Of a DNA stretch of 16,748 nt, positions 1 through 7,512 are shown in pieces. Positions within the stretch are counted from its first letter, which is position 1, and each line of letters starts with the position of its first letter. Source of the DNA: Saprospiraceae bacterium (GTDB lineage: Bacteria; Bacteroidota; Bacteroidia; Chitinophagales; Saprospiraceae); the NCBI GenBank assembly GCA_007128085.1, contig SKYC01000266.1:1-16748 (forward strand), read 5' to 3'. The notes below the pieces were generated by a model. It had not been told where the DNA came from. It did no database searches and saw only the letters and a program-made list of their open reading frames with translations. Position numbers and translations under genes: made by a program.

Positions 1-20
1 AGACCGGTAATTTTTCCGAA

Positions 21-482
21 TCATCGGTTGTTGAGAAAGTATTTTCCATCCCACCAGTTGGTCTCCATTTTGGCCCCCATTTTTTCGTAGAATTTTATTG
101 CGGGCGTATTCCAATCCAGGACCTCCCATTTTATCAATGCGTAACCGTTGCTTTTGCCGTATTCGATCAGTGAATCAAAGAGCATTTTACCCACACCGCT
201 CTGTCTGAATTTTTCCTCCACGACAAAGTCTTCCAACCAGAGCATTTTTCCTTTCCAGGTGGAGAAAGCATCGTAAAAGAGCATCATCCCGATTACCGAA
301 TCCCCTTTTTGAGCTACGAGGCATTTAAAAATTCCGTCCTCAAAAGCCGTTTTGTAGATTTCCGGATCAGTGGATACCTCTTGTTCGGCCTTTTCATAAA
401 TGGCCAATTCTCGCACAAGCCTGTATATATCTTTTAAGTCTTCTCGGTTTCCCGGGCGGATCATGAGGTCGCGCTGCATCAT
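21..482 (-). CDS. GNAT N-acetyltransferase, SSAT-like
   Basis: This 153-residue protein has the GNAT acetyl-CoA-dependent N-acetyltransferase fold and most resembles the spermidine/spermine (diamine) N1-acetyltransferase branch. Visible marks are the N-terminal MIRPGNREDL strand, the ELAIYEKAEQEV segment, LEDFVVEEKFR (about 83-93), the pyrophosphate-binding RQSGVG loop at 93-98, and the C-terminal WNTPAIKFYEKMGA, whose Tyr132 is at the usual general-acid position. The substrate (polyamine, other small amine or thialysine) is inferred from family likeness and cannot be settled here. Starts at 482, 479 and 464 are all in frame; MIRPGN at 464 matches the usual family N-terminus, so the true protein may be 147 residues. 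The gene runs divergently from the ribosomal cluster and is probably unrelated to it. It is expected to be cytosolic; no signal peptide or membrane segment is seen. Confidence 0.85.
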   Translation of the reverse strand: MMQRDLMIRPGNREDLKDIYRLVRELAIYEKAEQEVSTDPEIYKTAFEDGIFKCLVAQKGDSVIGMMLFYDAFSTWKGKMLWLEDFVVEEKFRQSGVGKMLFDSLIEYGKSNGYALIKWEVLDWNTPAIKFYEKMGAKMETNWWDGKYFLNNR

Positions 483-514
483 CTGGTATTATTTTTTTGG
501 TAAATAAATGGTGT

Positions 515-522
515 CAAATATA
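515..522 (-). promoter_or_regulatory. Candidate promoter -7 box for the acetyltransferase gene
   Basis: On the minus strand the bases read TATATTTG, an exact match to the Bacteroidota -7 consensus TAnnTTTG, 32 bases upstream of the furthest ATG. No clear TTG lies at the expected -33 distance, only T-rich sequence, so the match is half a promoter. It implies transcription starting near 508 and a leader of about 25 bases. Confidence 0.45.
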
Positions 523-573
523 ATGAAAAATAAAATATGAATAATTCTAAAAAAATATTCCCGGTGCATGGTA

Positions 574-601
574 TTGGTTCGGAAAAATACCTCTATATTT
601 G
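574..601 (+). promoter_or_regulatory. Promoter for the ribosomal protein cluster (Bacteroidota type)
   Basis: TTG at 574-576 and TATATTTG at 594-601 are separated by 17 bases. They match the Bacteroidota -33/-7 pair (TTG, then TAnnTTTG), and the box continues as GCGG like other promoters in this window. The start site should fall near 608, giving a leader of roughly 85 bases before rpsL. That leader could hold autoregulatory structure, but I see no strong hairpin in it. The site faces away from the minus-strand promoter at 515-522, so the region is bidirectional. Confidence 0.65.
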
Positions 602-694
602 CGGTCTCGTTTTCGGATGGGTCTGGAAATTGCTCCAAAGCGTTCAATCTCAAGGCAATCTGAAACTTTTTTATAAAATTACATTTATTTAAAT

Positions 695-1066
695 ATGCCA
701 ACAATAAATCAATTGGTTCGGAAAGGCAGGAAAAAAATCCAGGTGAAGAGTAAATCACGTGCTCTGGAGTCCTGTCCGCAACGAAGAGGTGTTTGCACCA
801 GAGTTTATACGACGACTCCCAAGAAGCCTAATTCTGCCCTGCGTAAAGTAGCAAAGGTAAGACTTACAAATGGATTAGAGGTAATCGCCTATATACCCGG
901 TGAGGGGCACAATTTACAGGAGCACTCCATTGTGTTGATTCAGGGAGGTCGTGTGAAGGATCTTCCAGGAGTGAGGTATCGCATTGTTCGCGGTGCACTC
1001 GATACAGCGGGAGTTCAGGATAGGAAGCAAAGTCGCTCGAGATACGGAGCCAAAAGACCCAAGTAA
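695..1066 (+). CDS. rpsL: 30S ribosomal protein S12
   Basis: S12 sits at the decoding centre of the 30S subunit and contributes to codon-anticodon accuracy. The 123-residue length equals the family norm. The conserved blocks CPQRRGVC (27-34), TTTPKKPNSALRK (39-51), GEGHNLQEHS (69-78) and GGRVKDLPGVR are all present. Lys43 and Lys88, the classic streptomycin-resistance positions, are wild-type lysines and Pro91 is retained, so streptomycin resistance through this gene is not predicted. Asp89 is the residue methylthiolated by RimO in many bacteria. This is the first gene of the cluster, with its own promoter at 574-601. No Shine-Dalgarno sequence precedes the ATG; the leader is A/T-rich, as is normal in Bacteroidota. 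Confidence 0.99.
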   Translation: MPTINQLVRKGRKKIQVKSKSRALESCPQRRGVCTRVYTTTPKKPNSALRKVAKVRLTNGLEVIAYIPGEGHNLQEHSIVLIQGGRVKDLPGVRYRIVRGALDTAGVQDRKQSRSRYGAKRPK

Positions 1067-1117
1067 TTATTGATTTTATTTTAGTGATGCATATTAGCAG
1101 ATAGATTTACTGGAAAC

Positions 1118-1585
1118 ATGAGAAAAAGAAAACCGAAGTTAAAAGAGATTAAGGCCGACCCCAGATACAACGATGTCATGGTGACGCGATTTGTAAACAA
1201 CCTGATGTTGGAGGGCAAAAAAAGCACAGCTTTTAAAGTGTTTTACGATGCCATGGATATCGTCAAAGAGAGGACCGGTGAGGAGGAGCACGAGATCTGG
1301 AAAAAAGGTTTAAACAATGTCATTCCCCAGGTGGAAGTGAGGAGCCGAAGAATCGGTGGAGCTACTTTTCAGATTCCGACCGATATACCGGCCAACAGAA
1401 AAATTTCCATCGGTATGAAATGGATGATCAAATTTGCCAGACAGCGCGGTGGAAAAGGAATGGCTGAAAAACTCGCCAATGAAGTTATGGCAGCCAGTAA
1501 AGGCGAAGGTGCCGCAGTGAAGAAAAAAGAAGATACACACAAAATGGCAGAGTCCAACAGGGCATTTGCACATTTTAGAGTATAA
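1118..1585 (+). CDS. rpsG: 30S ribosomal protein S7
   Basis: S7 nucleates assembly of the 30S head by binding the 3' major domain of 16S rRNA and contacts E-site tRNA. The 155 residues match the usual bacterial length. Landmarks are the basic N-terminal arm with PRYND (15-19), VEVRSRRIGGATFQIP (72-87), and the C-terminal ESNRAFAHFR helix. It lies 51 bases after rpsL and 29 bases before fusA, the conserved str-operon order. In E. coli S7 is the translational repressor of this operon; nothing in the short rpsL-rpsG gap here clearly reproduces that target, so such regulation is not shown. Confidence 0.99.
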   Translation: MRKRKPKLKEIKADPRYNDVMVTRFVNNLMLEGKKSTAFKVFYDAMDIVKERTGEEEHEIWKKGLNNVIPQVEVRSRRIGGATFQIPTDIPANRKISIGMKWMIKFARQRGGKGMAEKLANEVMAASKGEGAAVKKKEDTHKMAESNRAFAHFRV

Positions 1586-1614
1586 TCCTATAATCATAAA
1601 TATTTTATTTAGTA

Positions 1615-3750
1615 ATGTCCAAAGATTTAACCAAAACGCGAAATATCGGAATTGCCGCGCATATCGATGCGGGTAAGACCACTACTACTGAGAGAATCCT
1701 TTTTTACACCGGTTTGAGTCATAAAATTGGTGAGGTGCACGATGGTGCAGCTACCATGGACTGGATGGAACAGGAGCAGGAAAGGGGAATTACCATTACC
1801 TCTGCCGCTACCAAAACCACCTGGAAATGGAAAGAAGATGATTATGTAGTAAACATTATAGATACGCCCGGTCACGTTGATTTTACCGTTGAGGTGGAGC
1901 GCTCCCTGAGAGTACTTGACGGGGTTGTGGCGTTGTTTTGTGCGGTTAGTGGTGTGGAACCTCAGTCTGAAACTGTTTGGAGACAGGCTGACAGATACAA
2001 AGTTCCCCGTCTTGGATTTGTAAATAAAATGGATCGTTCCGGAGCAGATTTCTTTGAGGTGGTCAGACAGGTGAAGGAGATGCTGGGTGCAAATGCTGTG
2101 CCTATGCAGGTGCCCATTGGCGCTGAAGATTCTTTCCGCGGAGTGGTCGATTTGATTACGAACAAAGCCATTATCTGGAATGATGAGGATATGGGAATGA
2201 CTTTCGAGACCATCGAAATTCCAGAGGATCTTAAGGACACCGTAATTGAATACAGAGAAAAGCTTTTGGAAAGTGTCGCTGAATACGACGAGAGCCTCAT
2301 GGAGAAATTCTTTGAGGATCCCGATTCAATTACACCCGACGAAATTAGAGCAGCCATTCGCGCTGCAGTTATTGATATGAGTATCACGCCCATGTTCTGT
2401 GGTTCTGCCTTTAAAAATAAAGGTGTACAGGCCGTGTTGGATGCGGTGTGTTCTTTCTTACCCTCTCCACTGGATGTGGAAGCGGTTACGGGAATTCACC
2501 CGGATACTGAGGAGGAAATCAGAAGGAAACCTTCCAATGATGAGCCCTTTTGTGCCCTGGCCTTTAAAATCGCTACAGACCCCTTCGTTGGGCGATTGGC
2601 ATTTTTTAGAGTCTACTCGGGAACTTTAGATGCGGGTTCGTATGTTAAAAACACTCGCTCTGATAAAAAGGAGAGAATATCGCGATTGTACCAGATGCAC
2701 TCCAACAAGCAAAATGCCATCGACAGAGTCGAGGCAGGAGATATTGCCGCAGCGGTGGGTTTTAAAGACCTCAAAACCGGCGATACCATTTGCGATCTGG
2801 ATCATCCGATTGTATTGGAAAACATCACCTTTCCCGATCCGGTTATCGGTTTGGCCGTGGAGCCAAAAACGCAACAGGATCTTGAAAAACTGGGTATGGG
2901 ATTGGCCAAACTGGCTGAAGAGGATCCCACTTTCCGGGTTAAATACGATGAAGAAACCAATCAGACCGTGATCAGTGGAATGGGTGAGTTGCACCTGGAG
3001 ATCATCGTTGACAGATTGAGGAGAGAGTTTAAAGTGGAAATCAACCAGGGAGCACCTCAGGTAAATTACAAAGAGGCACTTACCAAGACGGTTTCTCACA
3101 GAGAAAAATTGAAGAAACAAACCGGTGGTGCCGGTCTGTTTGCCGACATGGAGTTTGAACTGGGCCCCGCTGACGAAGAGTTTCTCGAAAGTGAGGAGTT
3201 TAAAGCGGGCAAGGTCAAATTGCAGTTTGTAAATGATATCGTTGGAGGATCTATTCCAAGAGAATTAATCCCACCTTGTCAGAAAGGGTTTTTAGAGATG
3301 ATGGACAACGGGATTCTGGCAGGTTTTAACATCGACAGCATGAAAGTGCGGCTTTACGATGGATCTACCCACCAGGTGGATTCGAAGCCCATCGCATTCG
3401 AACTTGCAGCAAAAGAGGGTTTTAGGGTCGCAGCCAAAAAGGCGGGACCGGTCCTTCTCGAGCCCATTATGAAATTGGAAGTGACTACGCCCGATGAGTA
3501 TACGGGTAGTGTGATTGGTGACCTCAACAGAAGAAGAGGTTTGATCAAAGGACAGGAAATGAAGAGCAATGCTGTGGTCGTTAAGGCGCAGGTACCATTG
3601 AGTGAAATGTTTGGATATGTGACTCAATTGAGAACCATTACGTCCGGTAGAGCAGCCTCTTCTATGGAATTTTCACATTACGCTCCGGCACCTTCGGGCA
3701 TTGCCGATGAAATTATTGAAAAAGCACAGGGAAAAGTGAGTGCCGGATAA
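1615..3750 (+). CDS. fusA: Elongation factor G
   Basis: EF-G is the GTPase that drives tRNA-mRNA translocation and, with ribosome recycling factor, splits post-termination ribosomes. The 711 residues span the usual five domains. The GTPase motifs are intact: P-loop AHIDAGKT (15-22), RGIT (57-60), DTPGH (83-87, with the catalytic His87) and NKMD (137-140). The C-terminal part carries domain IV/V marks such as GGSIPREL and EYTGSVIGDLNRRRG. It follows rpsG and precedes rpsJ with a 51-base gap. The usual proteobacterial neighbour tuf is absent at this point, as is typical for Bacteroidota. Bacteroidota may carry additional EF-G-like proteins; this copy in the str cluster is most likely the canonical one. 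Confidence 0.99.
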   Translation: MSKDLTKTRNIGIAAHIDAGKTTTTERILFYTGLSHKIGEVHDGAATMDWMEQEQERGITITSAATKTTWKWKEDDYVVNIIDTPGHVDFTVEVERSLRVLDGVVALFCAVSGVEPQSETVWRQADRYKVPRLGFVNKMDRSGADFFEVVRQVKEMLGANAVPMQVPIGAEDSFRGVVDLITNKAIIWNDEDMGMTFETIEIPEDLKDTVIEYREKLLESVAEYDESLMEKFFEDPDSITPDEIRAAIRAAVIDMSITPMFCGSAFKNKGVQAVLDAVCSFLPSPLDVEAVTGIHPDTEEEIRRKPSNDEPFCALAFKIATDPFVGRLAFFRVYSGTLDAGSYVKNTRSDKKERISRLYQMHSNKQNAIDRVEAGDIAAAVGFKDLKTGDTICDLDHPIVLENITFPDPVIGLAVEPKTQQDLEKLGMGLAKLAEEDPTFRVKYDEETNQTVISGMGELHLEIIVDRLRREFKVEINQGAPQVNYKEALTKTVSHREKLKKQTGGAGLFADMEFELGPADEEFLESEEFKAGKVKLQFVNDIVGGSIPRELIPPCQKGFLEMMDNGILAGFNIDSMKVRLYDGSTHQVDSKPIAFELAAKEGFRVAAKKAGPVLLEPIMKLEVTTPDEYTGSVIGDLNRRRGLIKGQEMKSNAVVVKAQVPLSEMFGYVTQLRTITSGRAASSMEFSHYAPAPSGIADEIIEKAQGKVSAG

Positions 3751-3801
3751 GGCATTGACCCCCTTTTGTAAAATAAATTTTTTTTATTCTCAAAATAGGC
3801 T

Positions 3802-4110
3802 ATGAATCAGAAAATCAGAATCAAGCTCCGGTCTTATGACCACAATTTGGTAGATAAGTCTACGGAGAAGATTGTAAAGACAGTACGCAACAGCGGAGCC
3901 GTTGTTGCGGGTCCGATTCCGCTGCCCACCGAGAAAGAAATCTTCACCGTGTTGCGTTCGCCACACGTCAATAAGAAATCTCGAGAGCAGTTTCAAATCA
4001 GGACCCACAAAAGACTTATCGAGATTTATACCCCTACCCCCAAGACCGTAGATGCACTCTCTAAACTGGAGTTGCCGAGCGGGGTAGATATTCAGGTTAA
4101 ATTGACGTAA
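3802..4110 (+). CDS. rpsJ: 30S ribosomal protein S10
   Basis: S10 is part of the 30S head and, as NusE, pairs with NusB and contacts NusG in transcription antitermination and coupling. At 102 residues it is of standard length. The N-terminal KIRIKLRSYDHNLVD strand, the long HVNKKSREQFQIRTHKR loop that reaches into rRNA, and the terminal PSGVDIQVKL strand are all seen. It follows fusA by 51 bases and is separated from rplC by an unusually long 128-base gap. In this phylum it therefore reads as the link between the str and S10 clusters, and may be the last gene of a first transcriptional segment. Confidence 0.99.
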   Translation: MNQKIRIKLRSYDHNLVDKSTEKIVKTVRNSGAVVAGPIPLPTEKEIFTVLRSPHVNKKSREQFQIRTHKRLIEIYTPTPKTVDALSKLELPSGVDIQVKLT

Positions 4111-4238
4111 GAATTAATTACCGTTTTTGTACACGGCTTCATATAGTGAAGCCCTGAATTGATTGAGAATTGTATGGTAATAGTGGAGCATGTGCTTCAG
4201 CTGTCATAGTACATTCGTATTTTTAACAATTTAAAATT
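4111..4238 (+). promoter_or_regulatory. rplC leader with hairpin and competing pairing
   Basis: This 128-base gap is one of the longest inside the cluster. It holds a perfect 7-bp stem, GGCTTCA (4135-4141) with TGAAGCC (4147-4153) around a 5-base loop. A second GCTTCA at 4194-4199 can pair with the same middle arm (4147-4152), so two mutually exclusive folds are possible. No U-tract follows either stem, so this is not a plain intrinsic terminator. A near-match to the -7 box, TACATTCG at 4210-4217, has no TTG partner at the right distance. An RNA-level control element for the rplC-rplD segment is an inference. Confidence 0.35.
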
Positions 4239-4868
4239 TTGCCAAAAGTGAACGGATTAATTGGACGCAAAATAGGTATGACAAGTATTTTTAATGAGTT
4301 TGGCCAAAATGTTGCATGTACTGTAATTGAAGCCGGACCCAATGTCGTTTCTCAAATTAAAAGTGAGGACATGGATGGCTATAGTGCCTTTCAACTCGCT
4401 TTTGGAAAAGCGAAAGCTAAAAATACTTCTAATGGGCTAAAAGGGCATTTGGACAAAGCAAGTACCGGCCCTAAACAGATGATTAGAGAATTCAGAGACT
4501 TTAATCTCGATAAATCTCTCGGAGATGAAGTTAGAGTTGAAGAAGTCTTCAATGAAGGCGATAAAGTGAATGCCATCGGAGTTTCGAAAGGAAAGGGATT
4601 TCAGGGTGTCGTAAAAAGACACGGTTTTCGCGGTGTAGGTGATGCGACCCACGGTCAGCACAACAGACAGCGTCACCCGGGTTCAATTGGTGCCGGATCA
4701 GATCCCTCCAAGGTTTTTAAAGGTATGCGTATGGCCGGTAGAACCGGTGGCGATCGCGTAAAGGTTAAAAACCTGAGGATTGTGAAGATATTGCCCGAGA
4801 AAAACCTCCTTTTAATTAAAGGTGCGATTCCCGGACACAGAGGCGGTTATATCTTAATTGAAAAATAA
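4239..4868 (+). CDS. rplC: 50S ribosomal protein L3 (non-ATG start)
   Basis: L3 binds near the 3' end of 23S rRNA, starts 50S assembly and reaches toward the peptidyl transferase centre. The 209-residue frame shows GLIGRKIGMTSIF at the start, GKGFQGVVKRHGF (118-130), the HGQHNRQRHPGSIGAGSDPS loop (138 onward) and GRTGGDRV. There is no in-frame ATG before the conserved internal Met14. The frame is closed by a TAA at 4224-4226, so translation must begin at TTG 4239 (MPKVNGLIG) or GTG 4248 (MNGLIG), or at a rarer ATT at 4236. The GTG start gives the N-terminus that best matches the family. It begins the S10-type segment after a 128-base leader. Confidence 0.97.
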   Translation: MPKVNGLIGRKIGMTSIFNEFGQNVACTVIEAGPNVVSQIKSEDMDGYSAFQLAFGKAKAKNTSNGLKGHLDKASTGPKQMIREFRDFNLDKSLGDEVRVEEVFNEGDKVNAIGVSKGKGFQGVVKRHGFRGVGDATHGQHNRQRHPGSIGAGSDPSKVFKGMRMAGRTGGDRVKVKNLRIVKILPEKNLLLIKGAIPGHRGGYILIEK

Positions 4869-4942
4869 GGTAGATTAAAATTCAATATTGTAATAAACTT
4901 GTGGCCGGTACAATCCCGGATCGCTTGAAAAAAAAGTAAACG

Positions 4943-5566
4943 ATGAAGCTTGAAGTTCTTGATATAAATGGAAAATCAACCGGCAGAAGTGTCGAACTGC
5001 CCGAATATGTGTTTGGGTTGGAGCCGAACGATCATGTAGTCTATCTGGCAGTTAAGGCAGCAAATGCCAATAAGCGCCAGGGTACGCATGCGACCAAGGA
5101 GAGAAATGCGGTGAAGGGTTCTACCAGGAAGATTAAAAAGCAGAAGGGAACGGGAACGGCCAGAGCCGGAGATATCAAAAACCCTTTGTTTAGAGGAGGT
5201 GGTAATATTTTTGGACCCCAGCCGAGAAATTACACCCAACACATCAACAAAAAGACACGCAGACTTGCGAGAAATACTGTGCTTTCAGCCAAGGCCGCAA
5301 ACAACAAAATCATCGTGCTCGAGAATGTCAGTTACGAACAACCGAGTACTTCGCAGTTTGCTGAGATGTTGAGAGCTCTGAATGTGGGAGACGTCAAATC
5401 CCTCTTTTTGGTGGGAGAAAATGACAAGAACTTGTACCTGAGCAGCAGGAATATACCCAAGATCAAGATGTCGAACATCAAGGATGTCAATACCCTGGAT
5501 GTGCTGGATGCCAATACTTTGGTAATGACTGAGGATTGTTTTGAATTAATGAAAGAAACTGTTTAA
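4943..5566 (+). CDS. rplD: 50S ribosomal protein L4
   Basis: L4 helps fold 23S rRNA and lines the peptide exit tunnel with an extended loop. In enterobacteria it also represses the S10 operon by attenuation and translational control. The protein is 207 residues, the usual size. The basic tunnel loop covers RQGTHATKERNAVKG through KKQKGTGTARAGD (about 45-77), and RNYTQHINKKTRR (95-107) follows. The C-terminal Rossmann-like half, with NKIIVLENVS and NVGDVKSLFLVGEN, is intact. It lies 74 bases after rplC and 18 bases before rplW. The 74-base leader has only a weak CCGG/CCGG pairing. Whether L4 regulates this cluster cannot be seen, but the leader before rplC is a possible target. Confidence 0.99.
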   Translation: MKLEVLDINGKSTGRSVELPEYVFGLEPNDHVVYLAVKAANANKRQGTHATKERNAVKGSTRKIKKQKGTGTARAGDIKNPLFRGGGNIFGPQPRNYTQHINKKTRRLARNTVLSAKAANNKIIVLENVSYEQPSTSQFAEMLRALNVGDVKSLFLVGENDKNLYLSSRNIPKIKMSNIKDVNTLDVLDANTLVMTEDCFELMKETV

Positions 5567-5584
5567 TAACTTAGAGATTGAACC

Positions 5585-5881
5585 ATGTCAAAGCGAGTAC
5601 TAATAAAGCCAATAATTTCAGAGAAATCTGAAATGCTGACGGAAAAAGAAAACAAGTATTCCTTTATCGTAGATAAGAAAGCTACAAAAAAGGAAATCAA
5701 AAGAGCCATTGAGGAGATGTACGAAATCAAAGTGGAAAATGTAAATACGCTTATCGTTCCCTCAAAAAGTAAAAACAGAAATACCAAAAGAGGTCTGGTT
5801 ATCGGGAGAATTCCCGCCTATAAAAAGGCCGTCATCACAGTTTCAGATGGCGAAATCATTGACTTTTTTGGTGAAGTTTAA
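5585..5881 (+). CDS. rplW: 50S ribosomal protein L23
   Basis: L23 sits at the rim of the exit tunnel and is the docking point for trigger factor and the signal recognition particle. The 98 residues match the family. The N-terminal LIKPIISEKSEMLTEKENKY block, the VDKKATKKEIKRAIEEMYEIKVENVNTL core and a basic loop (KSKNRNTKRG) before the last strands are present. The protein is rich in Lys and Glu. It is 18 bases after rplD and 26 bases before rplB, consistent with co-transcription and tight co-translation. Confidence 0.99.
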   Translation: MSKRVLIKPIISEKSEMLTEKENKYSFIVDKKATKKEIKRAIEEMYEIKVENVNTLIVPSKSKNRNTKRGLVIGRIPAYKKAVITVSDGEIIDFFGEV

Positions 5882-5907
5882 TTTATTGAAAGTAAAATTT
5901 ATCAGCG

Positions 5908-6744
5908 ATGCCAGTTAAAAAATACAACCCCTTAACTCCGGGGCTTAGAACCAGGATGAGTCTCGACTATTCAGAGCTCACCACCGACAGGCCTGAAAAA
6001 AGCCTTATCGCTCCTAAGAAGAGTACCGGTGGAAGGAGTAAAGAAGGTAAAATGACCGTTCGCCAAAGAGGGGGTGGTCACAAAAGACGGTATAGAATCA
6101 TTGACTTTAAACGCAACAAAGACGGCGTACCGGGTACCATTAAAACCATTGAGTACGATCCGAATCGAAGCGCATTTATTGCACTGGTTTTTTACGCGGA
6201 TGGGGAAAAGAGATACATCATTGCTCCCAACGGATTGAAGGTAGAGGATAAGATATTGTCCGGACCGGGTTCGCCTCCGGATAATGGAAACACACTGCCT
6301 CTTAAGGAAATACCCCTCGGTTCAATGATTCACGCGATTGAATTGACTCCCGGAAAGGGCGCTGCTCTCGGCAGAAGTGCCGGTACCTATGGCCAGCTCA
6401 TGGGTAGAGAAGGTAGGTTCGCTACAGTTAAACTCCCCTCGGGTGAGGTGAGAAAAATATTGTTGACCTGTCGTGCGACATTGGGGACGACCTCCAATCC
6501 GGACCACAATCAACAGGTGATGGGTAAAGCGGGTAGAAACCGTTGGAAGGGTAGAAGACCCAGAGTGAGAGGAGTTGTGATGAATCCGGTCGATCACCCG
6601 ATGGGTGGTGGTGAAGGTCGGGCTTCCGGTGGACATCCTAGATCCAGAAAAGGATTACCGGCCAAAGGATTCAAGACAAGAGACCCGAAAAAGGCATCGT
6701 CTAAGCTCATTGTGGCAAAGAGAAAGAAACGTTCTAAAAAATAA
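5908..6744 (+). CDS. rplB: 50S ribosomal protein L2
   Basis: L2 is a core 50S protein needed for subunit association and for a functional peptidyl transferase centre. At 278 residues it is of normal length. The OB-fold part includes RQRGGGHKRRYRIIDFKR (52-69), and the SH3-like part ends in the hallmark MNPVDHPMGGGEGRA (225-239). His230 there corresponds to the E. coli residue (229) implicated in peptidyl transfer. A strongly basic tail, RKGLPAKGFKTRDPKKAS then KRKKRSKK, contacts rRNA. It is 18 bases upstream of rpsS. Confidence 0.99.
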   Translation: MPVKKYNPLTPGLRTRMSLDYSELTTDRPEKSLIAPKKSTGGRSKEGKMTVRQRGGGHKRRYRIIDFKRNKDGVPGTIKTIEYDPNRSAFIALVFYADGEKRYIIAPNGLKVEDKILSGPGSPPDNGNTLPLKEIPLGSMIHAIELTPGKGAALGRSAGTYGQLMGREGRFATVKLPSGEVRKILLTCRATLGTTSNPDHNQQVMGKAGRNRWKGRRPRVRGVVMNPVDHPMGGGEGRASGGHPRSRKGLPAKGFKTRDPKKASSKLIVAKRKKRSKK

Positions 6745-6762
6745 TCGATAAAGTTATAAGCA

Positions 6763-7032
6763 ATGGCAAGATCTATTAAAAAGGGACCATACGTTTTTCA
6801 CAAACTACTTAACAAAGTAGAAAAGGCGCAGGCCAGTAGTAAGAAATCTGTGATTAAAACATGGTCCAGAGCATCCATGATTATTCCCGATATGGTGGGA
6901 TTGACCATAGCTGTTCACAATGGAAAAACTTTTATTCCGGTGTACATAACAGAGAATATGGTGGGACACAAACTGGGAGAGTTCGCCTCGACCAGGAACT
7001 TTAGAGGTCACGCCGGAAATAGAAAGAAATAA
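6763..7032 (+). CDS. rpsS: 30S ribosomal protein S19
   Basis: S19 forms part of the 30S head with S13, close to the A-site tRNA and the inter-subunit bridge B1. The protein is 89 residues. Its start MARSIKKGPYV, the middle TWSRASMIIPDMVGLTIAVHNGK and the end GHKLGEFASTRNFRGHAG are near-invariant S19 signatures. It lies 28 bases before rplV, in the standard S10-cluster position between rplB and rplV. Confidence 0.99.
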   Translation: MARSIKKGPYVFHKLLNKVEKAQASSKKSVIKTWSRASMIIPDMVGLTIAVHNGKTFIPVYITENMVGHKLGEFASTRNFRGHAGNRKK

Positions 7033-7060
7033 TTTAATTAACATCAAATAACCGACATCA

Positions 7061-7495
7061 ATGGAAGCTATAGCTAAATTGAGGAATTGCGGAATGTCAG
7101 CCAGAAAAATGAGACTTGTGGCTGATCAGGTAAGGAATAAAAATGTTGACAAAGCATTGGATATCCTTCGCTTCTCAAAAAAAGAAGCCGGATCCCATAT
7201 CGAGAAAACATTGCTTTCCGCCATCGCCAACTGGGAACAGAAATTGGATATGATGGAGAATGCTGACGATTATGACCTGATCATTAAGCGAATACTGGTC
7301 GACGACGCACCTCAATTGAAGAGAATCAGACCAGTGCCGCACGGAAGAGCTCACAGAATCAGAAAGAGGTTTTGTCACCTCACAATTGTGGTTGAAAATA
7401 AAATCGCCCTTCCGGAAGCCGAAATCGAAGAACCGATTGAGGAGGTAGAGATGGAAGAAGAGTATCAGGAAGAAGAAATTGAAAACAAAGAATAA
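7061..7495 (+). CDS. rplV: 50S ribosomal protein L22 with acidic C-terminal tail
   Basis: L22 binds several 23S rRNA domains and sends a beta-hairpin into the exit tunnel, where macrolide-resistance changes occur. Residues 1-112 are the ordinary domain: GMSARKMRLVADQVR (11-25), and the hairpin region DDAPQLKRIRPVPHGRAHRI (81-100). Residues 113-144 are extra. Fifteen of the last 26 residues are Glu, a strongly acidic extension on an otherwise basic protein. E. coli L22 is 110 residues. Bacteroidota L22 proteins are often extended, but how widespread this acidic composition is I cannot tell. The tail keeps the same reading frame and has no sign of frameshift. It ends 17 bases before rpsC. Confidence 0.98.
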   Translation: MEAIAKLRNCGMSARKMRLVADQVRNKNVDKALDILRFSKKEAGSHIEKTLLSAIANWEQKLDMMENADDYDLIIKRILVDDAPQLKRIRPVPHGRAHRIRKRFCHLTIVVENKIALPEAEIEEPIEEVEMEEEYQEEEIENKE

Positions 7496-7512
7496 AAATA
7501 ATATTTAATCCA

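Noticed and set aside
821..966. Streptomycin-resistance changes in S12
   Set aside because: Lys43, Lys88 and Pro91 are the wild-type residues.
2626..3120. Long minus-strand open frame opposite fusA (164 codons)
   Set aside because: It lies wholly inside a certain EF-G gene, has no recognisable domain and no promoter; it reflects the codon bias of the opposite strand. The same holds for minus-strand frames at 8363-8914, 13254-13769 and 15120-15650.
3751..3801. A missing tuf gene between fusA and rpsJ as a deletion
   Set aside because: The direct fusA-rpsJ join is the usual order in Bacteroidota; no remnant of tuf is visible.
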